NCBI RefSeq assembly: GCF_014930365.1 | Contig: NZ_JABXWI010000003.1 | Coordinates: 186,001-250,000 of the forward strand | Origin: Streptomyces caniscabiei | Lineage (GTDB): Bacteria; Actinomycetota; Actinomycetes; Streptomycetales; Streptomycetaceae | Direction of reading: 5' to 3' | Length of the DNA stretch: 64,000 nucleotides | In this document: piece by piece, positions 42,074-51,155 of the stretch | How the letters are laid out: every line of letters starts with the position of its first letter | Numbering within the stretch: the stretch's first letter is position 1 | Translations under genes and position numbers: made by a program | Notes under the pieces: model-generated | Told to the model about the DNA's origin: nothing | Database searches by the model: none | The model's input: the letters and a program-made list of their open reading frames with translations, nothing else

Positions 42074-43179
42074 GCTTTCTGAGCCGTCGACGCGGCGGAG
42101 CGCGCCGCGGCCGCGGGGACACGGAGACGACGCCGGCATCGGCCCCGGCCGCCCCCGCGCAGCCGGACCTCGGCCTGTTCACCGACCTCCCCATCGAACT
42201 CTCCACCGACAGGCCGCCGTTCCTCGCCGTGTCGCCCGCCGAGCCCGCCGCCCGGTGGGTGGCCGGTCACCGGGGCGCCCTGCGGGCCGCCGTCGCCGAG
42301 CACGGCTCGCTGCTCGTGCGCGGCCTCGGACTGCGCGACGCGGCCGAGGCGGGCACCGTCTTCCACCAGGTGGCCGACACACTGACCACCGAGAGGGAGG
42401 CCTTCGCGCCGCGCCGGACGTACGCGGACGGCGTGCACTCCTCGACGGCCTGGCCGCCGAACCAGCCGATGTGCATGCACCACGAGTCGAGCTACGCGCT
42501 GGACGTCCCCGGCCTGCTGCTCTTCGCCTGCCTGGAGGCCGCCGAGCGGGGCGGCGCGACCGGGGTCGCCGATGCCGAGGCCGTACTCGCCGCACTGCCG
42601 CCGGAGTTGACCGGGCGCTTCGAGCAAGAGGGCTGGCTGCTCACCCGCTCGTACAACGACGAGATCGGCGCGTCGGTCGCCGAGGCGTTCGGCACCGCCG
42701 ACCGGACGGTCGTCGAGGCGTACTGCCGGGCGCACGCGATCGAGTTCGCCTGGCGGCCCGACGGCTCGCTGCACACCCGGCAGCGGCGCCCCGCCGTGCT
42801 CCGGCATCCGGTGACCGGCCGCCGCTGCTGGTTCAACCAGATCGCGTTCCTCAACGAATGGACCATGGACCCCGAGGTCCGCGAGTACCTGGTGGACATG
42901 TACGGGGCCGACGGCCTGCCCTTCAACACCCGTTACGGCGACGGCGATCCGATCGGCGCCGAGGTCGTGGCGACGCTCAACGAGGTCTACGAGACGCACA
43001 CCGTGCGCACGCCGTGGCGGCCGGGCGACCTGCTGCTCGTGGACAACATCCGCTGCGCCCACAGCCGTGAGCCGTTCGAGGGCCCGCGCGAGGTGCTGGT
43101 GGGGCTGGCGGACCCGGTCCGGCCGGCCGGCCACTCCCTGCGGCACTCCGAAACGAAGGACGAGGTGAGCTTCCGATGA
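42070..43179 (+). CDS. TauD/SyrP-like Fe(II)/2-oxoglutarate oxygenase
   Basis: 369 aa. The iron-binding triad is readable: His and Glu in CMHHESSYAL (about 137-140) and the distal His in NIRCAHSREPFEG (about 330), followed by the Arg that usually binds 2-oxoglutarate in REVLVGLADP. With Glu in place of Asp, it resembles the SyrP/clavaminate-synthase-like group that hydroxylates carrier-bound amino acids. Context suggests beta-hydroxylation of the activated residue. The ~30-residue Arg/Pro/Ala N-terminus is disordered. GTG overlaps the NRPS stop, ATGA overlaps the next gene. Confidence 0.88.
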   Translation: MSFLSRRRGGARRGRGDTETTPASAPAAPAQPDLGLFTDLPIELSTDRPPFLAVSPAEPAARWVAGHRGALRAAVAEHGSLLVRGLGLRDAAEAGTVFHQVADTLTTEREAFAPRRTYADGVHSSTAWPPNQPMCMHHESSYALDVPGLLLFACLEAAERGGATGVADAEAVLAALPPELTGRFEQEGWLLTRSYNDEIGASVAEAFGTADRTVVEAYCRAHAIEFAWRPDGSLHTRQRRPAVLRHPVTGRRCWFNQIAFLNEWTMDPEVREYLVDMYGADGLPFNTRYGDGDPIGAEVVATLNEVYETHTVRTPWRPGDLLLVDNIRCAHSREPFEGPREVLVGLADPVRPAGHSLRHSETKDEVSFR

Positions 43180-44219
43180 CCGAGGTTCCGGGTTTCGCCG
43201 TGATCTCCGGCGCCCAGGTGCAGCAGGCCCTGCGGGGCCGCGAACGGGAGATCGTCGAACTGGTCGAGTCCGTCTATCTGCTGCACGGCGACGGGGAGTC
43301 GGGCGACACGGTCAACCCGCCGTCGTACTTCCTCCGCTTCCCCGACCGCCCCTCCTCGCGGATCATCGCGCTGCCCGCCTCGCTGGGCGGGAGGTTCCAG
43401 GTGGACGGCCTGAAGTGGATCTCCAGCTTCCCGGAGAACACGGCGTCCGGGCTGCCGCGCGCGTCCGCCGTGCTGATCCTCAACGACCACGCCACCGGCT
43501 ATCCGTTCGCGTGTCTGGAGGCCTCGGTCATCAGCGCGACCCGGACGGCGGCGTCGGCGGCGCTGGCGGCCGACCGGCTGAGCGACGCGCGCCGGGGGGC
43601 GCCGCGCCCGGTCCGGGTCGGTTTCCTCGGCACGGGTCTGATCGCCCGGTACATCCACACGTTCCTCGCGGCGACCGGCTTCGCGTTCGAGGAGGTGGGG
43701 GTGCACGACCTGGCCGCGGAGAGCGCGACCGGCTTCCGGGGCTACCTGGAGCGGTCCGGGGCGGACGGGCGGGTGACCGTGTACGACGACGCCGAGGACG
43801 TGATCCGGGCGAGCGACCTGGTGGTCCTCGCGACGATCGCGGGCGAACCGCACCTCCACGAGCCGAAGTGGTTCGCCCACAACCCCCTGGTGCTGCATGT
43901 GTCGCTGCGCGATCTCGCGCCCGAGGTGCTGCTCGCGTCGGCGAACTTCGTCGACGACGTCGAGCACTGCCTCAAGGCGAACACGTCACCGCACCTGACC
44001 GAACAGCTCACCGGAGCACGGGACTTCCTCGACGGAACGCTCCATGACGTCCTCACCGGCCGGGCGACCGTGCCGGCGGACCGTCCGGTGGTCTTCTCGC
44101 CCTTCGGCCTCGGGGTCCTGGACCTCGCGGTCGGCGCCCATGTCCACGAGGAAGTGGCCCGCTCCGGCGGACTGCGGGTCGTGGACGACTTCTTCCACGA
44201 GCTGCGCCGCCACGGCTGA
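43176..44219 (+). CDS. sbnB: 2,3-diaminopropionate biosynthesis dehydrogenase, SbnB-like
   Basis: 347-aa member of the ornithine cyclodeaminase/mu-crystallin family. The NAD-binding motif is VGFLGTGLIARYIHTFL (about 147-163), with SWISSF-like KWISSFPENTASGLPRASAV before it. Paired with the PLP enzyme encoded next, it matches SbnB of staphyloferrin B biosynthesis, which oxidatively splits N-(1-amino-1-carboxy-2-ethyl)glutamate into L-2,3-diaminopropionate and 2-oxoglutarate. The function assignment rests on the SbnA-SbnB pairing, which is well known in peptide clusters. Start overlaps the oxygenase stop. Confidence 0.88.
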   Translation: MTEVPGFAVISGAQVQQALRGREREIVELVESVYLLHGDGESGDTVNPPSYFLRFPDRPSSRIIALPASLGGRFQVDGLKWISSFPENTASGLPRASAVLILNDHATGYPFACLEASVISATRTAASAALAADRLSDARRGAPRPVRVGFLGTGLIARYIHTFLAATGFAFEEVGVHDLAAESATGFRGYLERSGADGRVTVYDDAEDVIRASDLVVLATIAGEPHLHEPKWFAHNPLVLHVSLRDLAPEVLLASANFVDDVEHCLKANTSPHLTEQLTGARDFLDGTLHDVLTGRATVPADRPVVFSPFGLGVLDLAVGAHVHEEVARSGGLRVVDDFFHELRRHG

Positions 44220-44265
44220 CCGCCGGACGCAGCGCGTACGACATCGCACAACCAGGGGGGCAGCG

Positions 44266-45300
44266 GTGCCAGTCATATCCGTTCCCACGGACTTCAACGA
44301 GGAGGAGCTGTACGTCGATCTGCGCCAGGTCGTCGGACACGGGCTCTTCCTGAAGTGCGAGGGGTTCAACTTCGCCGGCTCGATCAAGCTCAAGGCCGCG
44401 TCCGAGATGGTGCGGGCCGCCGAACGGGAGGGACGGCTCGGGCCCGGCTCGACGCTCGTGGAGTCCTCGTCCGGCAATCTGGGCGTCGCGCTGAGCATGA
44501 TCGCGGCGAGCCGGGGCTACCGGTTCCTGTGCGTGACCGACTCCCGGTGCAATCCGCAGACCCGGCGCGTGATCGAGGCGCTGGGCAGCCGGGTGCACGT
44601 CATCTCCGAGCCGGACCCGCACGGCGGTTTCCTGGGGGCGCGGATCTCGTACGTCCGCGCGCTGTGCGCCACCGACCCGCGGTACGTGTGGCTGGACCAG
44701 TACACCAACGAGGCGAACTGGCAGGCGCACTACCGCACCACCGCGCCCGCCGTCGCCCGGCAGTTCCCGCGGCTGGACGTGCTGTTCGTGGGGGTCGGCA
44801 CCTCGGGGACGCTGATGGGCTGCGCCCAGTGGTTCTGGGAGCGGCGGCGCCGGGTGCGGATCGTGGCCGTGGACAGCGTCGGCTCGGTCGCGTTCGGCGG
44901 GGCGCCGGGCCGCCGGATGATCCCGGGGCTCGGCACCAGCGTGACGCCGCCGCTCCTCGACGCGTCCTACGTCGACGACGTCGTCCGCGTGGAGGAGATC
45001 GACACCGTGCGCGCCTGTCACCGCATGGCCCGCCGGGGTTTCCTCTTCGGGGGCTCCACGGGCACGGTGGTCAGCGGTGCCGCCGAGTGGCTGGCCCGCA
45101 ACGGCTCGCCCGACACCACGGCGGTGGCGATCTCCCCCGACCTCGGCGAACGCTACCTCGACACGATCTACCGGCCGGGCTGGCCGCTGGAACAGTACGG
45201 GGAGGGCGTGCTCGACCCGGAACTCGCCCCGGAACTCGACCCGGAGGAGGAGTTCGGCACGGGCGACCTGGGGACGGGCGAGCTGGCGGCGCCCGTCTGA
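44266..45300 (+). CDS. sbnA: 2,3-diaminopropionate biosynthesis PLP enzyme, SbnA-like
   Basis: 344-aa fold-type II PLP enzyme related to cysteine synthase. The PLP lysine is Lys41 (CEGFNFAGSIKLKAA), the cofactor-phosphate loop GVGTSGTLMG and the substrate loop ESSSGNLGVALSMIA. SbnA joins O-phospho-L-serine to L-glutamate, giving the substrate of SbnB. A C-terminal tail of Glu/Pro/Leu (about 30 residues) is extra. GTG with AGGGGGG 5 bases upstream. It is 46 bp after sbnB, probably same transcript. A general cysteine synthase is unlikely because of the neighbouring SbnB. Confidence 0.88.
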   Translation: MPVISVPTDFNEEELYVDLRQVVGHGLFLKCEGFNFAGSIKLKAASEMVRAAEREGRLGPGSTLVESSSGNLGVALSMIAASRGYRFLCVTDSRCNPQTRRVIEALGSRVHVISEPDPHGGFLGARISYVRALCATDPRYVWLDQYTNEANWQAHYRTTAPAVARQFPRLDVLFVGVGTSGTLMGCAQWFWERRRRVRIVAVDSVGSVAFGGAPGRRMIPGLGTSVTPPLLDASYVDDVVRVEEIDTVRACHRMARRGFLFGGSTGTVVSGAAEWLARNGSPDTTAVAISPDLGERYLDTIYRPGWPLEQYGEGVLDPELAPELDPEEEFGTGDLGTGELAAPV

Positions 45301-45397
45301 ACCGCTCCGCCCGATCCGGCGCCGGACGCTCCGCTCCGGCGCCGGACACCCGCGAGCGTCATCGTGACGACGCGATATCGAGGGGTACGTTCCGGAT

Positions 45398-47041
45398 ATG
45401 GCATCCAGCACCCACGAAGTGACCAATCAGGCTCCGCCCCTGGTGGACTATGACGTCTTCACCGCCGACAAGGTGCTCGCGGAGGCGGTCGAGCGGCATC
45501 TGGCGCCGGAGGTCCTGGCGGAGGCACGGGACGAACTCACCGGGTTCGGCCGTACGGCGGGCTCCCGGCAGGTGCAGGAGTGGGGGCGGCTCGCCGACGA
45601 GAACCCGCCGAAACTGCGGGCGTACGACCGGTACGGAAACCGGGTGGACGAGGTGGAGTTCCATCCGTCCTGGCACCGGCTGCTCGGCAAGGGGGTGTCG
45701 GCGGGGCTGACGGCGGCCTGGAACCGGCCCGGCGGTCATGTGCGGCGGGCGGCGGCGTTCGTCGTCTGGACCCAGGTCGAGGCCGGCAACGGCTGCCCGC
45801 TGTCCATGACCCACGCGGCGGTGCCGGCCCTGCGCACCGACCCCGCGCTGGCCGCCGAGTGGGAGCCCCGGCTGACGTCGCGGCTCTACGACTGGGACAT
45901 GCGGCCCGCCGGCCAGAAGGCCGGCGCCCTGTTCGGGATGGGCATGACCGAGAAGCAGGGCGGCAGCGACGTACGGGCCAACACCAGCGTGGCGCGGCCG
46001 CTGGCCGAGGACGGGACGTACGAGCTGACGGGCCACAAGTGGTTCTGCTCGGCGCCGATGTCGGACGGGTTCCTGGTGCTGGCGCAGGCCCCGGGCGGGC
46101 TGACGTGTTTCCTGGTGCCCCGGGTGCTTGCGGACGGCTCGCGGAACGTGTTCCGCATCCAGCGGCTGAAGGAGAAGCTGGGCAACCGGTCCAACGCCTC
46201 CGCCGAGGTGGAGTTCGACGGGACGTGGGCGCGCCGGGTCGGGGACGAGGGGAGCGGGGTGCGCACCATCATCGGGATGGTGGCGGCCACCCGGCTGGAC
46301 TGCGCCCTGGGCGCGGCCTCGTTGATGCGGCAGGCGGTGGCGCAGGCGGTGCATCACTGCTCCCACCGGGAGGCGTTCGGCGGGCGGCTGGTCGACAAGC
46401 CGCTGATGCGCAATGTGCTGGCCGATCTGGCGCTGGAGTCGGAGGCGGCGACGACGCTGGCGATGCGGCTGGCGGCGGCGTACGACGCGGCCGAGGCGGG
46501 CGACGGATACGAACGTTCGTTCTTGCGGCTCGCGGTGCCGGTCGCCAAGTACTGGGTCACCAAGCGCTGTGCCCCGCTGGTGGTGGAGGCCTCCGAGTGC
46601 CTGGGCGGGAACGGCTATGTCGAGGAGTCCGGCATGCCGCGCCTGGTGCGCGAGTCCCCGCTCAACTCCGTCTGGGAGGGCGCCGGGAACGTGCAGGCGC
46701 TCGATGTGCTGCGCGCCCTCCAGCGCGAACCGCAGGCCCTGGACGCCTACTTGCGGGAGGTGGGCCGGGCGCGGGGCGCCGACCACCGGCTCGACGGCGC
46801 GATCAAGGGCGTGCTGACCGAACTCGCGGATCTGGACGGCATCGAGGCCCGCGCGCGCCGGCTCGTGGAACGGCTGGCGCTCGTCCTCCAGGGCGCGCTC
46901 CTCACGCGGTTCGCGCCGCCGGCGGTCGCCGACGCCTTCTGCGCCTCCCGGCTCGGCGGCGACTGGGGCGCGGCGTTCGGCACGCTGCCGCACACCCTGG
47001 ATCTGGCCTCGGTGGTGACCCGGGCGCGTCCGGTGAGCTGA
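45398..47041 (+). CDS. aidB: AidB-like acyl-CoA dehydrogenase
   Basis: 547-aa flavoprotein. Its N-terminus (THEVTNQAPPLVDYDVFTAD) and core (SMTHAAVPALR, GMGMTEKQGGSDVRANT, GHKWFCSAPMSD, LKEKLGNRSNASAEVEF, NSVWEGAGNVQALDVLR) follow Escherichia coli AidB closely as I remember it. AidB binds DNA near up-regulated promoters and is linked to the alkylation response, though its substrate is unknown. It starts 97 bp after sbnA. The gap could hold its own promoter, so I do not treat it as part of the peptide cluster without expression data. Confidence 0.88.
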   Translation: MASSTHEVTNQAPPLVDYDVFTADKVLAEAVERHLAPEVLAEARDELTGFGRTAGSRQVQEWGRLADENPPKLRAYDRYGNRVDEVEFHPSWHRLLGKGVSAGLTAAWNRPGGHVRRAAAFVVWTQVEAGNGCPLSMTHAAVPALRTDPALAAEWEPRLTSRLYDWDMRPAGQKAGALFGMGMTEKQGGSDVRANTSVARPLAEDGTYELTGHKWFCSAPMSDGFLVLAQAPGGLTCFLVPRVLADGSRNVFRIQRLKEKLGNRSNASAEVEFDGTWARRVGDEGSGVRTIIGMVAATRLDCALGAASLMRQAVAQAVHHCSHREAFGGRLVDKPLMRNVLADLALESEAATTLAMRLAAAYDAAEAGDGYERSFLRLAVPVAKYWVTKRCAPLVVEASECLGGNGYVEESGMPRLVRESPLNSVWEGAGNVQALDVLRALQREPQALDAYLREVGRARGADHRLDGAIKGVLTELADLDGIEARARRLVERLALVLQGALLTRFAPPAVADAFCASRLGGDWGAAFGTLPHTLDLASVVTRARPVS

Positions 47042-47414
47042 GCCGCAGCCGTACGGGGGACCCCCCTGCGCGCGGCGGGCGCCCCCTCTTTCGAGTGGTG
47101 CGACCGGGCCGTCCGAGGCGGGGATGGTGCTGCGCCGACACGGCACCACCCCCGGTTCTGTGGCCCCTCGGAGCGGAGCGCGGACGCCGCACCGGGCGAC
47201 GTTGAACAAGTTTCAAGGAGCACGGGCCGGTCCGCCAGGGTTGCAGGGGGTTGCAACCGATCCGCGCTCTGTGGCCGGAGGCCGCCCTTCCGTGGCCGAA
47301 GAGCGGCACACTGGGAGACCCGCAGTCGAACCCGCAGTCAACACCGTCGCGCGGATCCCGATGTCCACGGCCACCAGGGGCCGGGACGCGGACCGGCCCG
47401 CCGGGGAGGAACGT
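47042..47414. other. Gap before GAF regulator, no clear feature
   Basis: 373 bp. The regulator frame stays open back to 47124 but the residues are Arg/Pro/Gly-rich without conservation signs, so I treat it as leader. An in-frame ATG at 47361 is an alternative start. I see no strong palindrome or promoter boxes. Confidence 0.4.
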
Positions 47415-48758
47415 GTGCCGCACTCGCCGATGGAAGTCACGCGGCTGACCGCCACGGACGCCGCCCGGGCGGCCCGGGTCCTCGGCGAGATGCGCGCGTC
47501 CACTCTCGACGGACGGCCGTCGAAACCCGCCCCGCGCCCCGCGATCCGGGAGTCCTGGGGACGCATGGTGAGCGGCGGCGTCGACCCCGACCACGACTTC
47601 CGGTCCGACCTCCTCGGCCGCGACGAGGTCGAGCGCCGCCGCCGGACCTCACCGCTGCGTCATGTCCTGCCGGTGCTCCGCGAGGGGCTGTTGTCGCTGG
47701 CGGACACCACGCAGCACATCATGATGGTCGCGGACGCCGACGCCCGGGTGCTGTGGCGCGAGGGCAGTACGGCCGTGCTGCGCAAGGCCGACGGGCACGG
47801 GCTCGGGATCGGCTCGGACTGGCGCGAGGAGACCGTCGGCACCAACGGCGTCGGCACGCCCCTGGTCTCCCGCCGCGCCGTCCAGGTGTTCTCCGCCGAG
47901 CACTTCGTGCGCGCCCTGCACCCGTGGACCTGCACGGGCGCCCCCATCGTCGATCCCCGCGACGGCCGTCTCCTCGGCGCGGTCGACGTCAGCGGCCCCC
48001 TGGAGACGCTGCACCCGTCCACGCTCGCGCTCGTCGACTCGGTCGCCAAACTCGCCCAGGCGCATCTGCGGGAGCTGCACCTCGCCTCGCTCGAACATCT
48101 GCGGGCGGTGGCGGCCCCGGTGCTGGCCCGCATCGGGGGCCGCGCGATCGCCGTCGACCGGGACGGCTGGACGGCCGCGGTCACCGGCATGCCGTACACC
48201 AGCCGGGTGGCCCTGCCCAAGTCCCTCTCCCCCGGCCGCTGCCGGCTGCCGGCGCTCGGTCCGTGCACCGTCGAGCCGCTGCCCGCGGGCTGGTTGATAC
48301 GGCCCGCGGCGGAGCCCGCGTCCGCCTCGACCGCGACGCACATCACCCTCGACGTCTCCCACCCGCGCAGTTGGACCGTCACCGTGGCCGGCTGCGCGGG
48401 CTCCTGGACCCATGAGCTGACCCCCCGCCACGCCGAACTGCTGTACCTGCTCGCCCTGCACCGGGGCGGGCGCAGCGCCTCCGCCCTCGCCGACGACATG
48501 TTCGGCGACCCCGCGCGCACGGTCACGGTCCGGGCGGAGATGTCCCGGGTGCGCCGTTATCTCGGTGCCTTCCTCGATCACCGGCCGTACCGTTTCACCG
48601 AGCGTGCCGAGGTCGAAGTCCTGTTCCCCGAGACGCCGTTGGACCTGCTGCCGCACTCGGTGGCGCCGGGGGTGGTGCGGTCGCGGGGCGGTGCGCCGGG
48701 TGGCCTCCCGCGGGCGGACGGGCCTTCGGGGCACGAGCGGGCCGGGCCGAACCTGTGA
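47415..48758 (+). CDS. GAF-domain transcriptional regulator with C-terminal winged helix
   Basis: 447 aa. The N-terminal half looks like the signal-sensing part of AcoR/DhaR-type activators: RESWGRMV, then a GAF domain (LGIGSDWREETVGTNGVGTP, VQVFSAEHFVRALHPWTCTG). There is no AAA+ sigma-54 ATPase domain; instead a C-terminal winged helix (TPRHAELLYLLALHRGGRS...VRAEMSRVRRYLG) follows. This architecture is common in actinomycetes, where regulation of aldehyde or alcohol dehydrogenases is often suspected. Start at GTG 47415 chosen for GGGGAGGA 4 bases upstream. Targets unknown. Confidence 0.82.
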   Translation: MPHSPMEVTRLTATDAARAARVLGEMRASTLDGRPSKPAPRPAIRESWGRMVSGGVDPDHDFRSDLLGRDEVERRRRTSPLRHVLPVLREGLLSLADTTQHIMMVADADARVLWREGSTAVLRKADGHGLGIGSDWREETVGTNGVGTPLVSRRAVQVFSAEHFVRALHPWTCTGAPIVDPRDGRLLGAVDVSGPLETLHPSTLALVDSVAKLAQAHLRELHLASLEHLRAVAAPVLARIGGRAIAVDRDGWTAAVTGMPYTSRVALPKSLSPGRCRLPALGPCTVEPLPAGWLIRPAAEPASASTATHITLDVSHPRSWTVTVAGCAGSWTHELTPRHAELLYLLALHRGGRSASALADDMFGDPARTVTVRAEMSRVRRYLGAFLDHRPYRFTERAEVEVLFPETPLDLLPHSVAPGVVRSRGGAPGGLPRADGPSGHERAGPNL

Positions 48759-48949
48759 GCCCCCGCCGAACATGCCGTCCTCGTACCGGTGAACGGATCA
48801 TGGCCCCGGGGTGAGGGATCTCCCTGTATTTCCCGGGACCTCGGCGTGACACGTGTCCCACTGACGTAGCATCGCTGCCAGGCCGCCCCACCTGCCTCTC
48901 CGTCAAGATCTTGTTCTCGGTGAGCAGTTGGCCGTCCCCGGGAGGTTTG

Positions 48950-50338
48950 ATGAAGCACCGCGGCAGGCACCGACGACGCAGAAGGGGGCGTGCGCTGCGC
49001 GCGTCCCTGGCGGGGACCGCGCTGGCGCTCACGGCGGCCGCCACCCTGATCAGCACGTCGCAGGCGGCGGGCGGCGAGACGCCGGGCGCCCTCTCCTCGA
49101 TCACCTCCTCCGGTGAGCTGCGCGCGCTCCAGCTGCGGGAGACCCTGACCGACGGCGCCGGGCTGCGCGCCCTCGCCGACGAGACGGGCGGCGGGGCCGG
49201 GCTCGACGAGGTGCTGGGCAGCGCGAACCACGCGATGCGCACCGAGGCCGACTGCTTCAGCACCGAGAAGGACAATCTGCCCGTGGAGCCGGCGGCGGTG
49301 CGGGCGTACTGCTGGGAGCCGGGTGACGCGGTCGACGACCGGTGGGTCCCCCGCTCGGTCACCACCTCGCGGGACAACCGGGTCATCGCGTCCGGCTGGA
49401 CGCACAGCGGCGCCGAGGGCCGCGTCCGCGCCGACGGCTCGGTGGCCTCAGGCGCCGACGACGCGGGGCTCGCCAGGGTCGCGTTCGTCGACGCCCGCGA
49501 TCCGTCGGACCTGAGGTACCGCTGGGTCCTGCTGGTCGTGCCGACGGCCGACCAGCGGGGCTTCGAGCGGCTGCGCGCCCGGCTCGGCGGTATGGCCTGG
49601 TACGAGGACAAGCTGATCGTCACCGCCCGGGGCCCGGGGAGCCGGGGCGAGCAGGACGACTCCCTGTACGTGTTCGACCTGGCCCGCTTCCTCCGCGCCG
49701 ACGTGACCGACAGCGAGGCGATCGGCAGGTCGGGCGAGGGCTGGTCGGCCCACCACTACCGGTACGCGCTGCCGGCGGTCGCCTCCTACACCCCGGCGGC
49801 GGGCGGCGGCTGCGACACACGGAACGGCGACGGGGTGCCCTGTCTGGGCTCGCTCTCCCTGGACCGGACGTCGACCCCGCCGAGCGTCGTCGCGAGCGAG
49901 CGCTCCCGGCCGGGCGGCGAGCGGCCCGCCCGCGTCTGGCGCTACGCCCTCGACCTCACCGGCGACCGCACCGGCCTGCTCACCACCACGGGCCGCCGGA
50001 GCGAGGCGGTCGCCACCGAGGCGTACGAGACGGAGGCCTCCGGGGTCCGGGGTGTCCTCGCCCACCAGGGGAACTGGTACGTCGACCAGGCCGCCGAGGA
50101 GAGCGAGAGCCACGGCACGCTCTGGCGGCAGGACGAGGACGGCGCCGAGGCCGCGACATGCACGGCGGACCGCGCGGACGTGCGGTCGGACCTACGGTCG
50201 GACGCCTGCTGGGGACGCCACACCACCTCCCTCTCCTACTCACCGGAGACGGACGAGCTCTGGACCCTCACCACCCCCATCCCGGAACGCGTGCTGTACG
50301 CGGCGAAACTGTCGGACATCGACGACACGCTCGACTAG
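48950..50338 (+). CDS. Hypothetical secreted protein
   Basis: 462 aa with a very basic start (KHRGRHRRRRRGRALR), a hydrophobic core and a likely signal peptidase site after SQA-A near residue 40. The mature protein is rich in Asp/Arg/Gly with several Cys (CFSTEKD, YCWEPGD, GCDTRNGDGVPC, SDACWGRH) suitable for disulfides. Patterns like WVPRSVTTSRDNRVIASGW and WYEDKLIVTARGPG suggest a beta-propeller-like fold; I cannot name a family. GGGAGG 4 bases before the ATG. Confidence 0.8.
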   Translation: MKHRGRHRRRRRGRALRASLAGTALALTAAATLISTSQAAGGETPGALSSITSSGELRALQLRETLTDGAGLRALADETGGGAGLDEVLGSANHAMRTEADCFSTEKDNLPVEPAAVRAYCWEPGDAVDDRWVPRSVTTSRDNRVIASGWTHSGAEGRVRADGSVASGADDAGLARVAFVDARDPSDLRYRWVLLVVPTADQRGFERLRARLGGMAWYEDKLIVTARGPGSRGEQDDSLYVFDLARFLRADVTDSEAIGRSGEGWSAHHYRYALPAVASYTPAAGGGCDTRNGDGVPCLGSLSLDRTSTPPSVVASERSRPGGERPARVWRYALDLTGDRTGLLTTTGRRSEAVATEAYETEASGVRGVLAHQGNWYVDQAAEESESHGTLWRQDEDGAEAATCTADRADVRSDLRSDACWGRHTTSLSYSPETDELWTLTTPIPERVLYAAKLSDIDDTLD

Positions 50339-50397
50339 GACCCGGGCACCCCGGCCCGGCCTTGGAGGCGGGGCGGGGTGCGTGATTCCCTGGGCCC

Positions 50398-50979
50398 ATG
50401 AGCAGCAGTACCGTCACCACCTGGTCCCTGGAGCAGACCTCGCCGAGCGATCTGCTTCCCGCCGCGGCGCCCGAGGGCGACGACGTCCGTGTCGTGCGCG
50501 CCGAGGTCCCCTCCCCCGAGTTCAGCCGCTTCCTGTACGCCTCGGTCGGCGGGGACGTCCTGTGGATCGACCGGCTGTCGTGGTCGTACGAGCGGTGGCG
50601 GGAGCACCTGGAGCGGCCGGGCGTGGAGACCTGGGTCGCCTACGACCGGGGCACGCCCGCCGGTTATGTGGAGATGGAGCCGCAGGACGGCGGGGTCGTG
50701 GAGATCGTCTACTTCGGGCTGATCCCGGGGTTCCGGGGGCGGCGCATCGGCGGACATCTGCTGTCGTACGGGACCGCCCGCGCCTGGGACCTCGCCGAAC
50801 GGTGGCCGGGGCTGCCGCCGACCAAGCGGGTCTGGCTGCACACCTGCTCCCGGGACGGGGAGCACGCGATGGCGAACTACTTGCGGCGGGGTTTCGCCCT
50901 GTTCGACACGAAGGTGACGGAGGAGCCCGACGCGACGGCGCCGGGGCCCTGGCCCGGCGCGGCCCCGTCCACACCATGA
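50398..50979 (+). CDS. GNAT-family N-acetyltransferase
   Basis: 193 aa. The acetyl-CoA pyrophosphate loop is readable as FGLIPGFRGRRIGGHLLSYG, with the preceding beta strand VVEIVYFGL and the later HTCSRDGEHAMANYLRRGF, all in GNAT order. Substrate unknown. Close spacing (59 bp) to the preceding secreted-protein gene may mean co-transcription. Confidence 0.88.
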   Translation: MSSSTVTTWSLEQTSPSDLLPAAAPEGDDVRVVRAEVPSPEFSRFLYASVGGDVLWIDRLSWSYERWREHLERPGVETWVAYDRGTPAGYVEMEPQDGGVVEIVYFGLIPGFRGRRIGGHLLSYGTARAWDLAERWPGLPPTKRVWLHTCSRDGEHAMANYLRRGFALFDTKVTEEPDATAPGPWPGAAPSTP

Positions 50980-50992
50980 CCCACATCACATC

Positions 50993-51009
50993 GTCTCACG
51001 ATGCGAGAC
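50993..51009. promoter_or_regulatory. GTCTC-N7-GAGAC inverted repeat upstream of sulfur operon
   Basis: GTCTC (50993-50997) and GAGAC (51005-51009) frame seven bases, ACGATGC, 63 bases before the leader peptide. Position suits an operator for a sulfur-starvation regulator, or the end of a hairpin after the GNAT gene. Confidence 0.45.
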
Positions 51010-51071
51010 ATCCTTGTCCGGAATGTGGATGACGGTGGACTCGGTCTAAAGAGGCGTGCCACGCTTCCGTC

Positions 51072-51155
51072 ATGTCTGGAACTGGAATTGCCTTGGTGAG
51101 TCGGCGGCACGTCGACCTCGGCCGCATGTCCAGCGCCATCTGTCCGGTGAGCTGA
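51072..51155 (+). CDS. 27-residue leader peptide with one Cys, upstream of sulfite reductase
   Basis: A 28-codon frame, MSGTGIALVSRRHVDLG followed by RMSSAICPVS and a stop, lies in the 5' leader of the sulfite reductase gene. The single Cys (residue 24) lies near the end, next to Pro. Short peptides of this kind occur upstream of sulfur genes in Streptomyces and mycobacteria, where ribosome stalling at Cys codons is proposed to sense cysteine. It is therefore probably a cysteine-responsive attenuator rather than a functional protein. The 170 bases between its stop and the sulfite reductase start contain G/C-rich stretches that could form the alternative hairpins. Confidence 0.7.
   Translation: MSGTGIALVSRRHVDLGRMSSAICPVS

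Noticed and set aside
39377..42139. 920-codon open frame on the minus strand
   Set aside because: Antisense to the NRPS gene with no recognisable domain, while the plus frame has every adenylation motif.
44266..45300. Housekeeping cysteine synthase of the nearby sulfur locus
   Set aside because: It is next to an SbnB-like gene and the NRPS, 6 kb from the sulfur operon, and its PLP motif and tail differ from CysK as I know it.
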